Shown here one piece after another: positions 8,674 through 17,196 of a stretch of DNA of 64,000 bases. Position 1 is the stretch's first letter. Every line of letters starts with the position of its first letter. Source of the DNA: Roseococcus thiosulfatophilus (lineage in GTDB: Bacteria; Pseudomonadota; Alphaproteobacteria; Acetobacterales; Acetobacteraceae); contig NZ_JAFFQY010000062.1 of the NCBI RefSeq assembly GCF_017311575.1, positions 154,797 to 218,796 of the forward strand, in the 5' to 3' direction. Below the pieces are notes generated by a model. It was not told the DNA's origin, ran no database searches, and saw only the letters and a program-made list of their open reading frames with translations. Made by a program: the position numbers and the translations under genes.

Positions 8674-10033
8674 AGGGCCGCTCGGCGGGGCTGCCCTCCA
8701 GCGGCAGGACGGCGATGGGGGGTGCCACCAGCGGCGCGCCCGTCGCCCCCTCCTTCAGCGCCAGCACCTTGTCCACGCGGCGCCCATCCATGTCCACCAC
8801 CTCGAAGCGCCAGCCGCTGTAGGCGATGCGGTCCGCCTCCCGCGGGATGCGCTGCAGCAGCGCCATCATCAGCCCGGCCACCGTGTGGTAGTGGCCCGAT
8901 TGCGGCGGCGGCTCAAAATCCTTCAGGCGCCCGCGCAGCTCATCCAGCGCCATCATCCCATCCAGCAGGATGGAGCCGTCGAACCGGGCTATGGCCCCGG
9001 GGACGGCGTCGGGCGCGGGACCCAGTTCACCCACGATGGCCTCGAGCAGGTCGGAGGCGGTCACCACCCCCTCGAAGCTGCCATATTCGTCCAGCACCAG
9101 CGCCATCCCCAACGGGTCGCCGCGCAGCCGCTCCAGCGCGTCCAGCGCCGAGAGGTTGTCCGGCAGCACGGTGGGCTGGCGCAGCGCGGCGGGAATGGAA
9201 ATGGCGCCACCGCCCAGCACCTGGTCCAGCAGATCCTTCACCGCGACCACGCCCACCACATTGTCCACCCGCCGGTCGGCCACGATGAAGCGCGTCAGGT
9301 TGTCGGCCCGCAGCGCCTCGGCCACCGCCTCGGGGGCGGCGTTGCGGTCAATCCAGGCCACCTCGTTGCGCGGCGTCATCAGCGCGCGCACGGGGCGGTC
9401 GGCCAGGCGCAGGACGCGCTCGATCATCTGGCGTTCGTTGGGATCGAGCGCGCCGGCCTGCACGCCCTCGGCCACCACGGCCTTCACCTCCTCCTCGGTC
9501 ACGCCCTGCTCGGTCGGCTTGTGGGCGCCGAACAGCCGCAGGATGAAGGCGGAGGAGGTGGACAGGAGCGAGATGAACGGCCCCGTCACCCGCGCCAGCA
9601 CGGTCAGCGCCGGGGCCAGCGCCGAGGCCACGCGCTCCGGGTTCCGCAGGGCGAGCTGCTTGGGCACCAGCTCGCCCAGGATCAGGTTGGCATAGGTGAT
9701 GGCCAGCACGACGATGCCGAAGGCCAGGGCCTGGCCATAGCCAAAGACGAAGGGCAGCTCCTCCAGGGCCTCGCCCACCGGCCGGGCGAGCGCCGCACCG
9801 CCGAAGACGCCGGCCAGGATGCCGACCAGCGTGATGCCGACCTGCACCGTGGGCAGGAAGCGGCCGGGATTTTCATGCAGCGCCAGGGCGGCGGCGGCGC
9901 CGGGCGTGCCGGCGCGCTCCATCGCCTGCAGCCGCCCCCTTCGGGAGAAGACAACGGCCAACTCGCTCATCGCGAAGACGCCGTTGACCAGCGTCAGCAG
10001 CACGATGAAGCCGACTTCGAGGAAGATGCCCAT
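8636..10033 (-). CDS. CNNM/HlyC-CorC family membrane protein with CBS pair
   Basis: A 465-residue integral membrane protein. It has an N-terminal DUF21/CNNM domain with about four hydrophobic segments (residues 1-150), a cytoplasmic CBS pair (about 215-330: RALMTPRNEV and VVGVVAVKDLL) and a C-terminal CorC_HlyC domain (SGHYHTVAGLMMALL, about 380-430). Relatives are implicated in Mg2+ or Co2+ efflux and resistance; older annotations call them hemolysins. The ATG at 10033 removes a basic extension that lacks family features. A proline-rich tail ends the protein. Confidence 0.88.
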   Translation of the reverse strand: MGIFLEVGFIVLLTLVNGVFAMSELAVVFSRRGRLQAMERAGTPGAAAALALHENPGRFLPTVQVGITLVGILAGVFGGAALARPVGEALEELPFVFGYGQALAFGIVVLAITYANLILGELVPKQLALRNPERVASALAPALTVLARVTGPFISLLSTSSAFILRLFGAHKPTEQGVTEEEVKAVVAEGVQAGALDPNERQMIERVLRLADRPVRALMTPRNEVAWIDRNAAPEAVAEALRADNLTRFIVADRRVDNVVGVVAVKDLLDQVLGGGAISIPAALRQPTVLPDNLSALDALERLRGDPLGMALVLDEYGSFEGVVTASDLLEAIVGELGPAPDAVPGAIARFDGSILLDGMMALDELRGRLKDFEPPPQSGHYHTVAGLMMALLQRIPREADRIAYSGWRFEVVDMDGRRVDKVLALKEGATGAPLVAPPIAVLPLEGSPAERPSTSRPQPSRSVE

Positions 10034-10110
10034 GTCGGGGCTATAGCGCAGCGGCCGGGCGCGCGCACACCTCTTGCACCGCGGCACCTCTTGCGGCTGA
10101 TGTGCGGCGC

Positions 10111-10551
10111 ATGAACGCCGCGCATGAACGCCTTCTCTGGACCCTGGGCCTCTCGGGCCTGTTGCCCTTCATCGCCGCCGCGCTGGCCGTGCTGCTGGCC
10201 CCCGACTACTGGGGCGGCTTCGCGCGTGGGGCGCTGATCGCCTATGGCGCGGTGATCCTCTCCTTCCTGGGGGCGGTGCATTGGGGGCTGGCGCTGCGGG
10301 CGCCGGCGGGCGAGGCCTGGGCCACGCCGGCGCGGCTGGTGCTGGGGGTGGTGCCCTCGCTGATCGGCTGGGCGGCGATGCTGTTGTTCGAAGCACCCTC
10401 ATTGCTGCTGCTGGCCGCCGGCATCCTGGCCACGGCCGGGGTGGAGCAATGGGCGGCCTCGCGCGGGCTGGTGCCGCGCTTCTACATGCGGCTGCGCTGG
10501 GTGCTGTCGGTGGGGGCCGCTTCCTGCCTGCTGCTGCCCTTCCTGGTGTGA
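10111..10551 (+). CDS. DUF3429 integral membrane protein
   Basis: A 146-residue protein that is almost entirely hydrophobic with about five membrane segments. SFLGAVHWGLAL and the closing RLRWVLSVGAASCLLLPF are typical of DUF3429 proteins, whose function is unknown. A nearby in-frame GTG at 10102 is a possible alternative start. It is transcribed away from the CNNM gene, from which it is separated by 77 bases. Confidence 0.75.
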   Translation: MNAAHERLLWTLGLSGLLPFIAAALAVLLAPDYWGGFARGALIAYGAVILSFLGAVHWGLALRAPAGEAWATPARLVLGVVPSLIGWAAMLLFEAPSLLLLAAGILATAGVEQWAASRGLVPRFYMRLRWVLSVGAASCLLLPFLV

Positions 10552-10582
10552 GCGGGGCGTCTCGGTTTCATTAACCAAATCT

Positions 10583-10640
10583 CAAGATATTTATCTTGTC
10601 TTAAAATCTGCGATGCGTTAGCAATTTCTTCAGAGATTGC
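10583..10640. promoter_or_regulatory. AT-rich upstream region with two inverted repeats
   Basis: This stretch is much poorer in GC than its surroundings. It holds a perfect inverted repeat CAAGAT-ATTT-ATCTTG (10583-10598) and, 22 bases on, an arm pair GCAATTTC-TTCA-GAGATTGC (10621-10640) with one G-T pair. They sit just upstream of the small coiled-coil gene, so they are probably its promoter/operator or a leader hairpin. There is no T tract, so a terminator is unlikely. Confidence 0.4.
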
Positions 10641-10653
10641 CGACGGAGCCCCC

Positions 10654-10953
10654 ATGCCCAGCGCCGAAATCCTGCTCTTCCCGCAGCGCGCCCCCGCCGA
10701 GCCCACGCCCGAGGACAGGCTTCGCCATGCCCTCGCCGCGCTCGACGCCGCGCTGGAGGAGCAGCGCGAGGCGGTGGCCGCGTTCCAATCCAACCTGGGC
10801 GAGCTGGGCGATGCCGTCGCGGGGCTCGAGAACAGCCTGCGCAAATATGCCTGCCAGCTCACCGCGACCCATGGCGACGCGCTGGCGGCGCAGGAGGGTG
10901 CCCGCAAGCTGGAAGCGACGGCCGATGGCTGGATGCGGAACCTCGCGCCCTAG
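10654..10953 (+). CDS. small acidic helical protein of unknown function
   Basis: A 99-residue protein that I do not recognise. From residue 18 on it is predicted to be almost all helix with heptad-like spacing (LRHALAALDAALEEQREAVAAF), suggesting a coiled coil. It has no signal peptide or membrane segment. A GGAG site stands about six bases before the ATG, and an AT-rich palindromic region lies upstream, which supports real expression. Its last codon overlaps the stop of the convergent MlrC gene. Confidence 0.6.
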   Translation: MPSAEILLFPQRAPAEPTPEDRLRHALAALDAALEEQREAVAAFQSNLGELGDAVAGLENSLRKYACQLTATHGDALAAQEGARKLEATADGWMRNLAP

Positions 10954-12443
10954 CCGCCGAAGCGCCGGTTGTCCCCGGGCCTGAGGCGCAGCCCCGGGCG
11001 CAGCGCCGTGAAAGGCAGCGTGGCAGGGTCCGCCACCACCGGTCCTGGCGCGGCCGCCACCAGCACCGCCGCCGCGATGGGCTGGAAATGCGCCCGGAAA
11101 TGCACCGAGGACTTCACGGCCACGATCCGTTCCGCCGCCGGCTCCACGCCCAGATGGCGGAACACCGCCTGGTCATGCGCCTGCATCTTGCGCGAGACGA
11201 TCACCACCCGCACCGGCCCGACCCGCAGCAGCGCGGTGGGGCCGAGATTGGCCGGGTTCCCCGCGCCCATCGGCCCTTCCAGGGTGAAGCGGCCGTCCGA
11301 CAGCCGCTCCACGACGCCCGTCACGCGCAGGGGCGCGCCGTCGCTCTTGCCGCCGAGGTCCAGCGTCACCGTGGCCCCCTCCCCCGCCGCGTGGCAGGCG
11401 GCGGCGGCGTCCGCGTCGTTCATGGGGGCCAGCGCGGCGGGTGCTCCCTGGCGCAGCAGCTCCGCCAGCAGCCCGGTGGTGTCGCCATGCCCGCCGCCGC
11501 CCGGATTGTCCTGGGTGTCGGCGATGATGACGGGCTTGCCGGCACCGTCCGAGAGCCGCAGCGCCTCGGCCACGGCGGCGTCGGCCTCCATCACCCCGCC
11601 GGTGAAGGCGGCCTCGCGCGAGGCGATCTCCCGGGCCAGGGCGTCGGCGGCTTGTTCGGCCGCCTCCGGCGTCTCCGCCCAGCAGGCGATGGCCTGGCCG
11701 CAGCCGGGGAAATCCGCATAGGGAAAGCCGAAGCAGTAGCCGAGCTCGACCACGCCCTGCTCCAGCCGGGCGCGGGCCTCCATCACGCCCGCCATCGGCT
11801 CGACCATGGTGCATTGGCTGGTGATGGGGATCAGGAAATCCAGTTCCCGGAAGGCCAGCGCCCAGGGCGCGCCGCGCCGGATGCGCGCCAGCAGCAGCTC
11901 GGTCGCGCGGCGGCCCACGGCGCGCATGTCCACATGCGGATAGGTGCGGTAGGGCACCAGGACATCGGCGCATTCCGCCATCAACCGCGTCATGTTGGCG
12001 TGCGGGTCGAGCGTGACGGCGATGGGAATGCCGGGCCCCACCACGGCGCGGGCGCGGCGCAGCAATTCGCCCTCGGCATCGGGGAAGTCGTCGCTGACCA
12101 TGGCGCCGTGCAGGTCGAGAAACACGCCGTCCAGCGGCGCCTCGTCCAGCGCATCGGAGAGTGCCGCCAGGATCAGCGCCGAGAGCCGTTCGAAGGCCGC
12201 GCGCGTGACGGGCCCGGCCGGGTTGGCGAAGCCCCAGGCGAGGGGCGCAATCTTCGCCCCCGCCGCGTCACAGGCCGCGATGGCGCCGGCGGCGCAGGCG
12301 GAGGTGGGGCGCAGCCCTTCCACCAGCTCGTCCCGGTGCAGCAAAGGCGGCAGGCCGCCGGGCTTGAGGAAATCCTCCCAGCCCGTGGCGCGCGGGGCGA
12401 AGGAATGGCTTTCGTGCAGGAAGCCGCCGATGGCGATTCTCAT
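10950..12443 (-). CDS. M81 family metallopeptidase (MlrC-like)
   Basis: Zinc hydrolase of the MlrC/M81 family (497 residues), named after the third enzyme of microcystin breakdown; most members act on unknown small peptides or amides. The start MRIAIGGFLHESHSF is diagnostic. Putative metal-binding motifs are FLDLHGAMV, LDPHANMT and YPHVD, and ADTQDNPGGGGHGD marks the DUF1485 domain. The ATG overlaps the stop of the upstream amidohydrolase gene (ATGA), so the two are translationally coupled. Confidence 0.9.
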   Translation of the reverse strand: MRIAIGGFLHESHSFAPRATGWEDFLKPGGLPPLLHRDELVEGLRPTSACAAGAIAACDAAGAKIAPLAWGFANPAGPVTRAAFERLSALILAALSDALDEAPLDGVFLDLHGAMVSDDFPDAEGELLRRARAVVGPGIPIAVTLDPHANMTRLMAECADVLVPYRTYPHVDMRAVGRRATELLLARIRRGAPWALAFRELDFLIPITSQCTMVEPMAGVMEARARLEQGVVELGYCFGFPYADFPGCGQAIACWAETPEAAEQAADALAREIASREAAFTGGVMEADAAVAEALRLSDGAGKPVIIADTQDNPGGGGHGDTTGLLAELLRQGAPAALAPMNDADAAAACHAAGEGATVTLDLGGKSDGAPLRVTGVVERLSDGRFTLEGPMGAGNPANLGPTALLRVGPVRVVIVSRKMQAHDQAVFRHLGVEPAAERIVAVKSSVHFRAHFQPIAAAVLVAAAPGPVVADPATLPFTALRPGLRLRPGDNRRFGG

Positions 12444-13672
12444 TGCGCCGCCTCCAATATGGTATCGGCCAGCACCAGCAGCCCCGCCTCGGCCCATTCG
12501 GGGGTGATGCTCTCGGCCTCGTTGTGGGACAGGCCGCCATGGCAGGGCACGAAGATCATGGCGGTGGGCACGCTTCGCGCGACATAGACGGCGTCATGGC
12601 CGATGCCGGTGGGCATCTCCTTCGCCGCCAGCCCCCGCCGCGCGACCGAGGCGCGCAAATGCCCGAGCAGCGCCGCGTCGAAGCGGATGGGCGGCGAATG
12701 CCAGAAATCGCTGACGGTGATGGTCACGTCCCGCGCCCGCGCGATCTCCGCGGCCCGCGCGCGCAGCGCCTCGCCCATGGCGTCAAGCTGCGCGGGGTCG
12801 CCATGGCGCGTGTCCACGCTGAACCAGACCCGCCCGGGTGCCACGTTGCGGCTGTCGGGGTGGACCACGATGCGACCGACCGTGCCGCGGCCCAGTTCGC
12901 CATCGGGGGCGCGGGCGGCGATGGCGATCTCCTCCACCGCCGCGATCAGGTGGCTGGCCGCCACCAGCGCATCGCGCCGGCCGGCCATGGCGCTGCCGCC
13001 ATGCGCCTCGGCGCCCTCCACCACCACATCGTACCAGCGCTGGGCCAGCGCATGGGTGACGATGCCGACCGACTTGCCTTCGCGCTCCAGCACCGGGCCC
13101 TGCTCGATATGCAGTTCCAGGAAGGCGGCCATCTCGGGCAGCGTTTCGGAACCGCGCCAGCCGATGCGGGCGAGTTCCGCGCCGAAGCTCACGCCGGTGG
13201 CATCGGTCGTTTCCAGCACCTGCTCGGGTGGGAAGATGCCCATGGCGGCGCCGCTGCCCATCATGGGGGGTGAGAAACGCGCGCCCTCCTCATTGGTGAA
13301 GTTCACCAGCATGAGCGGCGCCTCGGTTTCGGCACCCGCCTCGTGCAAAGCGCGCAGCACCTCCAGCCCGGCCAGCACGCCCAGCACCCCGTCGAACTTG
13401 CCGCCCGTGGGCTGGGTGTCGAGATGGCTGCCGAAGGCCACCGGCTTGCGAGCGGGGTCGCGCCCTGGCCGCAGCAGCGCCATGTTGCCGAAGGGGTCGA
13501 GGTGCAGGGTGCAGCCCAGCGCGGTCGCGCGTTCCACCAGCCAGGCGCGGGCCTCGCCGTCCAGGTCCGTCAGCGCCTGGCGGTTGCAGCCGCCGCGCGG
13601 GGTGCCGCCGATCCGCGCGATCTCATGCAGGTCGGCCCAGAGGCGGGCGCCTGAGAGGGGGATATTCCTCAT
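12440..13672 (-). CDS. Zn-dependent amidohydrolase (hydantoinase/carbamoylase family)
   Basis: A 410-residue M20-type metalloenzyme of the N-carbamoyl-L-amino-acid hydrolase/allantoate amidohydrolase/ureidoglycolase group. Binuclear metal-site motifs are visible: GSHLDTQPTGGKFDG, TNEEGARF, LELHIEQGPVLE and, near the end, GLSHNEAE. The chosen ATG at 13672 gives the family start (IPLSGARLWADLHEIARIG); the upstream open frame is antisense to the M20 gene. It probably removes carbamoyl or ureido groups in nitrogen salvage; the exact substrate is unknown. Confidence 0.9.
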   Translation of the reverse strand: MRNIPLSGARLWADLHEIARIGGTPRGGCNRQALTDLDGEARAWLVERATALGCTLHLDPFGNMALLRPGRDPARKPVAFGSHLDTQPTGGKFDGVLGVLAGLEVLRALHEAGAETEAPLMLVNFTNEEGARFSPPMMGSGAAMGIFPPEQVLETTDATGVSFGAELARIGWRGSETLPEMAAFLELHIEQGPVLEREGKSVGIVTHALAQRWYDVVVEGAEAHGGSAMAGRRDALVAASHLIAAVEEIAIAARAPDGELGRGTVGRIVVHPDSRNVAPGRVWFSVDTRHGDPAQLDAMGEALRARAAEIARARDVTITVSDFWHSPPIRFDAALLGHLRASVARRGLAAKEMPTGIGHDAVYVARSVPTAMIFVPCHGGLSHNEAESITPEWAEAGLLVLADTILEAAQ

Positions 13673-13676
13673 GCCC

Positions 13677-13726
13677 GCCTCCGATCGCCGCAGGGCGCAG
13701 CGCAGCGCGCGCCGGAGGCGTGAATC
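13677..13726. repeat. possible divergent copy of palindromic repeat family A
   Basis: Arms GCCTCCG and CGGAGGC flank 29 bases, and the right arm is followed by GTGAATC. The two clear copies of family A near 26.06 and 38.96 kb also end their right arm in GGC followed by GTGGATC or GTGAAGC. The match is short, so membership is tentative. It lies between the M20 and amidohydrolase genes. Confidence 0.3.
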
Positions 13727-13736
13727 GGGGGCACCA

Positions 13737-15026
13737 TCATGCGCGCTCCACCCCACACCACTCCGCCATGGCCAGCGCGATGCTGCGCGTGATGCCGTGG
13801 ACGCTTTCCACGCCCACATTCTCGTCAATGCCATGGATGTCCTGCGCGTCCGGCCCGAAGACCGCGCAGGGCGTGCCCTGGTAGAGGACGTAATGGCGAC
13901 CATCGGTCAGGCCCGTCGCCGGGTAGTCGCGCAGGCTGCCGCCCGTGGCCTCGGCATAGCTGCGGCGGGCGAGCGCGCTGATCTCGGTGTCGCGCGGGAA
14001 GTTGCAGGGGTCGGCCATGAAACCCTTGAATTCCAGCTTCACCTGGGCGCCGCGCAGGCGCTCATGCTGGCTGGCCTGGGCCACAAGGCGCTCGATGTCG
14101 CGCTTCGTCTCGGCGGCCGTGTAGCCCAGCATGACGCCGACCCGCAGGCCGATGCGGCAGCGCGTGGCGACGGAAGAATTCCACTCGCCCCCCTCGATGG
14201 TGCCGAGGTTCACGTTCACCGGGTGGTTCACCCCATGGAATTCGGGGGCGATGTGCTCGGCGCGGTTGCGCTCGGACTCATACTCCTTGAAGGCGCCGGC
14301 GATGATCTGCGCGGCCTCGATGGCGTTCACCCCCGCCTGCATGTCCCGCACATGGGCCGGGCGGCCGCTGACCGTCACCCAGGCCCAGACCACGCCCACC
14401 TCGGCGGTGTAGAGCGCGTCCATCCCCGGACCGGGTTCGGGGATGATGACGGCGTCGGGCTTGGGCAGGGCGAGCATGGCGGCGAGCGCGCCATTGCCGG
14501 TGCATTCCTCCTCGATGACGGCGGCCATCTGCACCTCGGCCGCCGGCTGCAGCCCGGCGCGCTTCAGCGCGGCGAAGGCCATGGCGTAGCTGACGATTCC
14601 CGCCTTCATGTCGCCGGCGCCGCGGCCATAGACGCGACCGTTGCGGATGGCGGGCGCATAGGGCGGGGTGTCCCACATGTCGGCCGCGCCCTCGGGCACC
14701 ACATCTACATGGCCTTGCAGCAGCAGAGACCGGCCCGAGGCCGCGCGCGGGCGGTGGATCGCCGCCACATTGTCGCGGCCCGTGTAGGGGATCAGCGGCG
14801 GCGAGAGGCCCGGGTGCCCGGCCATCGCCTCCGGGTCGGTCGGGATGGGGAAGGGGTCGAGGCCGAGATGGCGGTAGAGCCGCGCCATCTCGTTCAGCGC
14901 CCCCGCCTCGTTCCCGAGGGTGGAGGGGCAGCGCACCAGGCGGAACAGCCAGTCCAGGCTTTCGTCACGCAGGGAATCGCAGGCGTCGAGGATGGCGCGG
15001 CGCGCGCCGGGGTCTAGCGAGGGCAT
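13737..15026 (-). CDS. M20 family peptidase/deacylase (ArgE/DapE/ACY1-like)
   Basis: Cytoplasmic zinc hydrolase, 429 residues, of the ArgE/DapE group that removes acyl groups from amino acids or cleaves short peptides. Metal-site motifs: LLQGHVDVVPEG, VYGRGAGDMKAG and AAVIEEECTGNGA; the last contains the catalytic Glu pair. The dimerisation domain lies in the middle and YPATGLTDGRHY near the C-terminus. It begins a leftward series with the carbamoylase-type and MlrC genes; a 64-base gap with an inverted repeat separates it from the next gene. Confidence 0.9.
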   Translation of the reverse strand: MPSLDPGARRAILDACDSLRDESLDWLFRLVRCPSTLGNEAGALNEMARLYRHLGLDPFPIPTDPEAMAGHPGLSPPLIPYTGRDNVAAIHRPRAASGRSLLLQGHVDVVPEGAADMWDTPPYAPAIRNGRVYGRGAGDMKAGIVSYAMAFAALKRAGLQPAAEVQMAAVIEEECTGNGALAAMLALPKPDAVIIPEPGPGMDALYTAEVGVVWAWVTVSGRPAHVRDMQAGVNAIEAAQIIAGAFKEYESERNRAEHIAPEFHGVNHPVNVNLGTIEGGEWNSSVATRCRIGLRVGVMLGYTAAETKRDIERLVAQASQHERLRGAQVKLEFKGFMADPCNFPRDTEISALARRSYAEATGGSLRDYPATGLTDGRHYVLYQGTPCAVFGPDAQDIHGIDENVGVESVHGITRSIALAMAEWCGVERA

Positions 15027-15088
15027 GGCGGCAGCACACCAGCGCCCCGCCGTGTTGTCGAGGGGCGGGCCGGTGTTACCGTGCCCCC

Positions 15089-16120
15089 ATGAAAGCCTTC
15101 CACGACCCGGGCGAAGCCGCCCACCACCCGAAATTCTTCCTGATGCGCGGGGCGCTGCGGGCCAACTACGAAATTCCGGCCCGCGCCGCCTCGCTGCGGG
15201 AGGGCCTGGCGCGGCTGGGCCTCACGCCGGAAGCGGTGGCCGCGCCGGGCAAGGCCGCGCTCGCCCGGCTGCACAGCCAGGCCTATCTCGACTTCCTGGA
15301 ATCCGCCGCCGCCGAATGGGCTTCCCTGCCCGAGGCCGGGCCCGAGGTCGTCGCCAACATCCACCCCACGCCCGAAATGCTGGAACAGGCGCAGCTCGCC
15401 CCCACCCACATCACGGCCCGCACCGGCATCTTCACCGCCGACACGGCCTGCCCCATCGGGCCGGGCACCTGGGAGGCCTCGCTCGGCGCCGCCGCCTGCG
15501 CCCTGGCCGCGGCCGATGTGGCGGCGGGGGGCGGCGACGCCTATGCCCTCTGCCGGCCGCCCGGCCACCACGCCTATGCCGCGCGGGCGGGCGGGCATTG
15601 CTACATCAACAACTCGGCCCTGGCGGCGCAGCGGCTGCGCGATGCGGGGGCGGCGCGCGTGGCCGTGCTCGACATTGACAGCCACCACGGCAACGGCACC
15701 CAGGGCATCTTCTGGGAGCGGCCGGATGTGCTGACCGTCTCCCTCCACGCCGACCCCTCCCGCTACTACCCCTGGTATGTGGGCTTCGCGGGCGAGACGG
15801 GGGGCGGCGCGGGGGCGGGCTTCAACCTCAACCTGCCCCAGCCCTTCGGCACCGGCGACGAAGGGTGGCTGGCCGCGCTGGAACAGGGCCTGGCCGCACT
15901 GCGCGGCTTCGCGCCCGACGCGCTGGTGGTGGCGCTGGGCTTCGACGCCAGCGAGCATGAACCATTGGCCGCGCTGAAGGTGACGGCGGACGGCTTCGCC
16001 CGCGCGGGCCAGGCCATCGGCGCGCTCCGCCTGCCCACCGCCATCTGCCAGGAGGGCGGCTACAATTGCGACATCCTGGGTGACCTGCTGGCCCGTTTCC
16101 TGTCAGGCTTCGGCCGATGA
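15089..16120 (+). CDS. HDAC-superfamily deacetylase (acetylpolyamine amidohydrolase-like)
   Basis: Zinc deacetylase of 343 residues in the arginase/HDAC fold. Active-site residues are clear: the His pair 160-161 in RPPGHHA, zinc ligands Asp 197 and His 199 in DIDSHHGNGTQ, Asp 286 in GFDASEHEPL and catalytic Tyr 325 in QEGGYN. Bacterial relatives deacetylate acetylpolyamines or other acetylated amines. It is divergent from the M20 gene and shares an ATGA overlap with the dipeptidase gene, so the two are one operon. Confidence 0.9.
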   Translation: MKAFHDPGEAAHHPKFFLMRGALRANYEIPARAASLREGLARLGLTPEAVAAPGKAALARLHSQAYLDFLESAAAEWASLPEAGPEVVANIHPTPEMLEQAQLAPTHITARTGIFTADTACPIGPGTWEASLGAAACALAAADVAAGGGDAYALCRPPGHHAYAARAGGHCYINNSALAAQRLRDAGAARVAVLDIDSHHGNGTQGIFWERPDVLTVSLHADPSRYYPWYVGFAGETGGGAGAGFNLNLPQPFGTGDEGWLAALEQGLAALRGFAPDALVVALGFDASEHEPLAALKVTADGFARAGQAIGALRLPTAICQEGGYNCDILGDLLARFLSGFGR

Positions 16121-17112
16121 ACACGAACAACCCGCTGATCCTCGACACGCACATTGACATCCGCTGGCCCGACCCGCCGGACTGGCTTTCCCACACCGAC
16201 CGCTGCGTGGACCTGCCCAAGATGCGCGAGGGCGGCATGTCGGCCGCCGTCTTCATCGCCTATGTGGCGCAAGGCCCGCGCGACCATGTGGGCCACGCGG
16301 CCGCCGCCGCCCGCGCCGAGGCCATGCTGCGCCACATCCGCGACCGCGCGGACGGCAGCACCGCCCGCTTCTGCGCCACCCCCGACGAGGTGGAGGCCGC
16401 CTTCGCCGCCGGCGTGCCCGCCGTGCTCTCGGCGGTGGAGAACGGCTATGCCATGGGGCATGACCTCGGCCGCATCGCGCTGTGGCGGCGCCTGGGGGCC
16501 ATCTACCTCACGCTGACCCATGATGGGCACAACGCCCTCTCCGACAGCGCCCGCCCGCGCAAGAACCTGGGCGATGCCGAGGAGGAGCATGGCGGGCTGA
16601 CCGCGCTGGGCCGCGCCGCCATCGCGGAGATGAACCGCGTGGGGCTGATGCTGGACTGCTCGCACGTGTCGAAGGCCGGCATGATGCAGGCTTGCGAGGC
16701 CTCCCGCGCGCCCCTCGCCGTCACCCACACCGCCTGCGCCGCGCTGAACGCCCACCCGCGCAACCTGGATGATGAGCAGCTCGACGCCATCCGCGCCTGC
16801 GGGGGCGTGGCGCAGATCACGGCCGTGGCCTCCTTCCTGAAGGCGGCACCCCCCAATGGCGCGGCCCAGGCGACGGTGGCGGATCTGGTGGACCATGTGG
16901 ACCATGCGGTGCGGCGCATCGGCCTGGACCATGTCGGCATCTCGTCCGATTTCGACGGGGGCGGCGGGGTGCAGGGTTGGATGCATGCGGGGGAAAGTGC
17001 CGCCATCACCGCGGAACTGGCCCGGCGCGGCTATGGCCCGCGCGAGATCGGGCTGCTCTGGTCCGGCAATTTCCTGCGGGTCTGGCGGCAGGTTCTTCGC
17101 CACGTGACATGA
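16117..17112 (+). CDS. M19 family dipeptidase (renal dipeptidase-like)
   Basis: Zinc dipeptidase of the amidohydrolase fold, 331 residues. Key motifs are the HxD pair in LDTHIDIRW, Glu in SAVENGYAMG, LDCSHVS and VTHTACAA (metal histidines), and ISSDFDGGGG near the C-terminus. M19 enzymes cleave dipeptides, including those with a C-terminal D-residue. No membrane anchor or signal peptide is seen. Its start overlaps the deacetylase stop, so the two may work on the same acetylated or peptidic compounds. Confidence 0.9.
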   Translation: MNTNNPLILDTHIDIRWPDPPDWLSHTDRCVDLPKMREGGMSAAVFIAYVAQGPRDHVGHAAAAARAEAMLRHIRDRADGSTARFCATPDEVEAAFAAGVPAVLSAVENGYAMGHDLGRIALWRRLGAIYLTLTHDGHNALSDSARPRKNLGDAEEEHGGLTALGRAAIAEMNRVGLMLDCSHVSKAGMMQACEASRAPLAVTHTACAALNAHPRNLDDEQLDAIRACGGVAQITAVASFLKAAPPNGAAQATVADLVDHVDHAVRRIGLDHVGISSDFDGGGGVQGWMHAGESAAITAELARRGYGPREIGLLWSGNFLRVWRQVLRHVT

Positions 17113-17122
17113 ACGCAACGTC

Positions 17123-17152
17123 TTGCGCCTGGGGCCGCAGCGTGCATATGCA
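17123..17152 (+). promoter_or_regulatory. possible promoter for the transhydrogenase operon
   Basis: TTGCGC lies about 16-17 bases before a CATATG-containing box that is part of a 10-base palindrome TGCATATGCA, all within 75 bases of the pntAA start. It fits a sigma70-like layout only loosely, and the palindrome might instead be an operator. Confidence 0.25.
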
Positions 17153-17196
17153 GCGTCCGGACAAATAGCCGACCATTCAACGGGGGATATGGCCTG

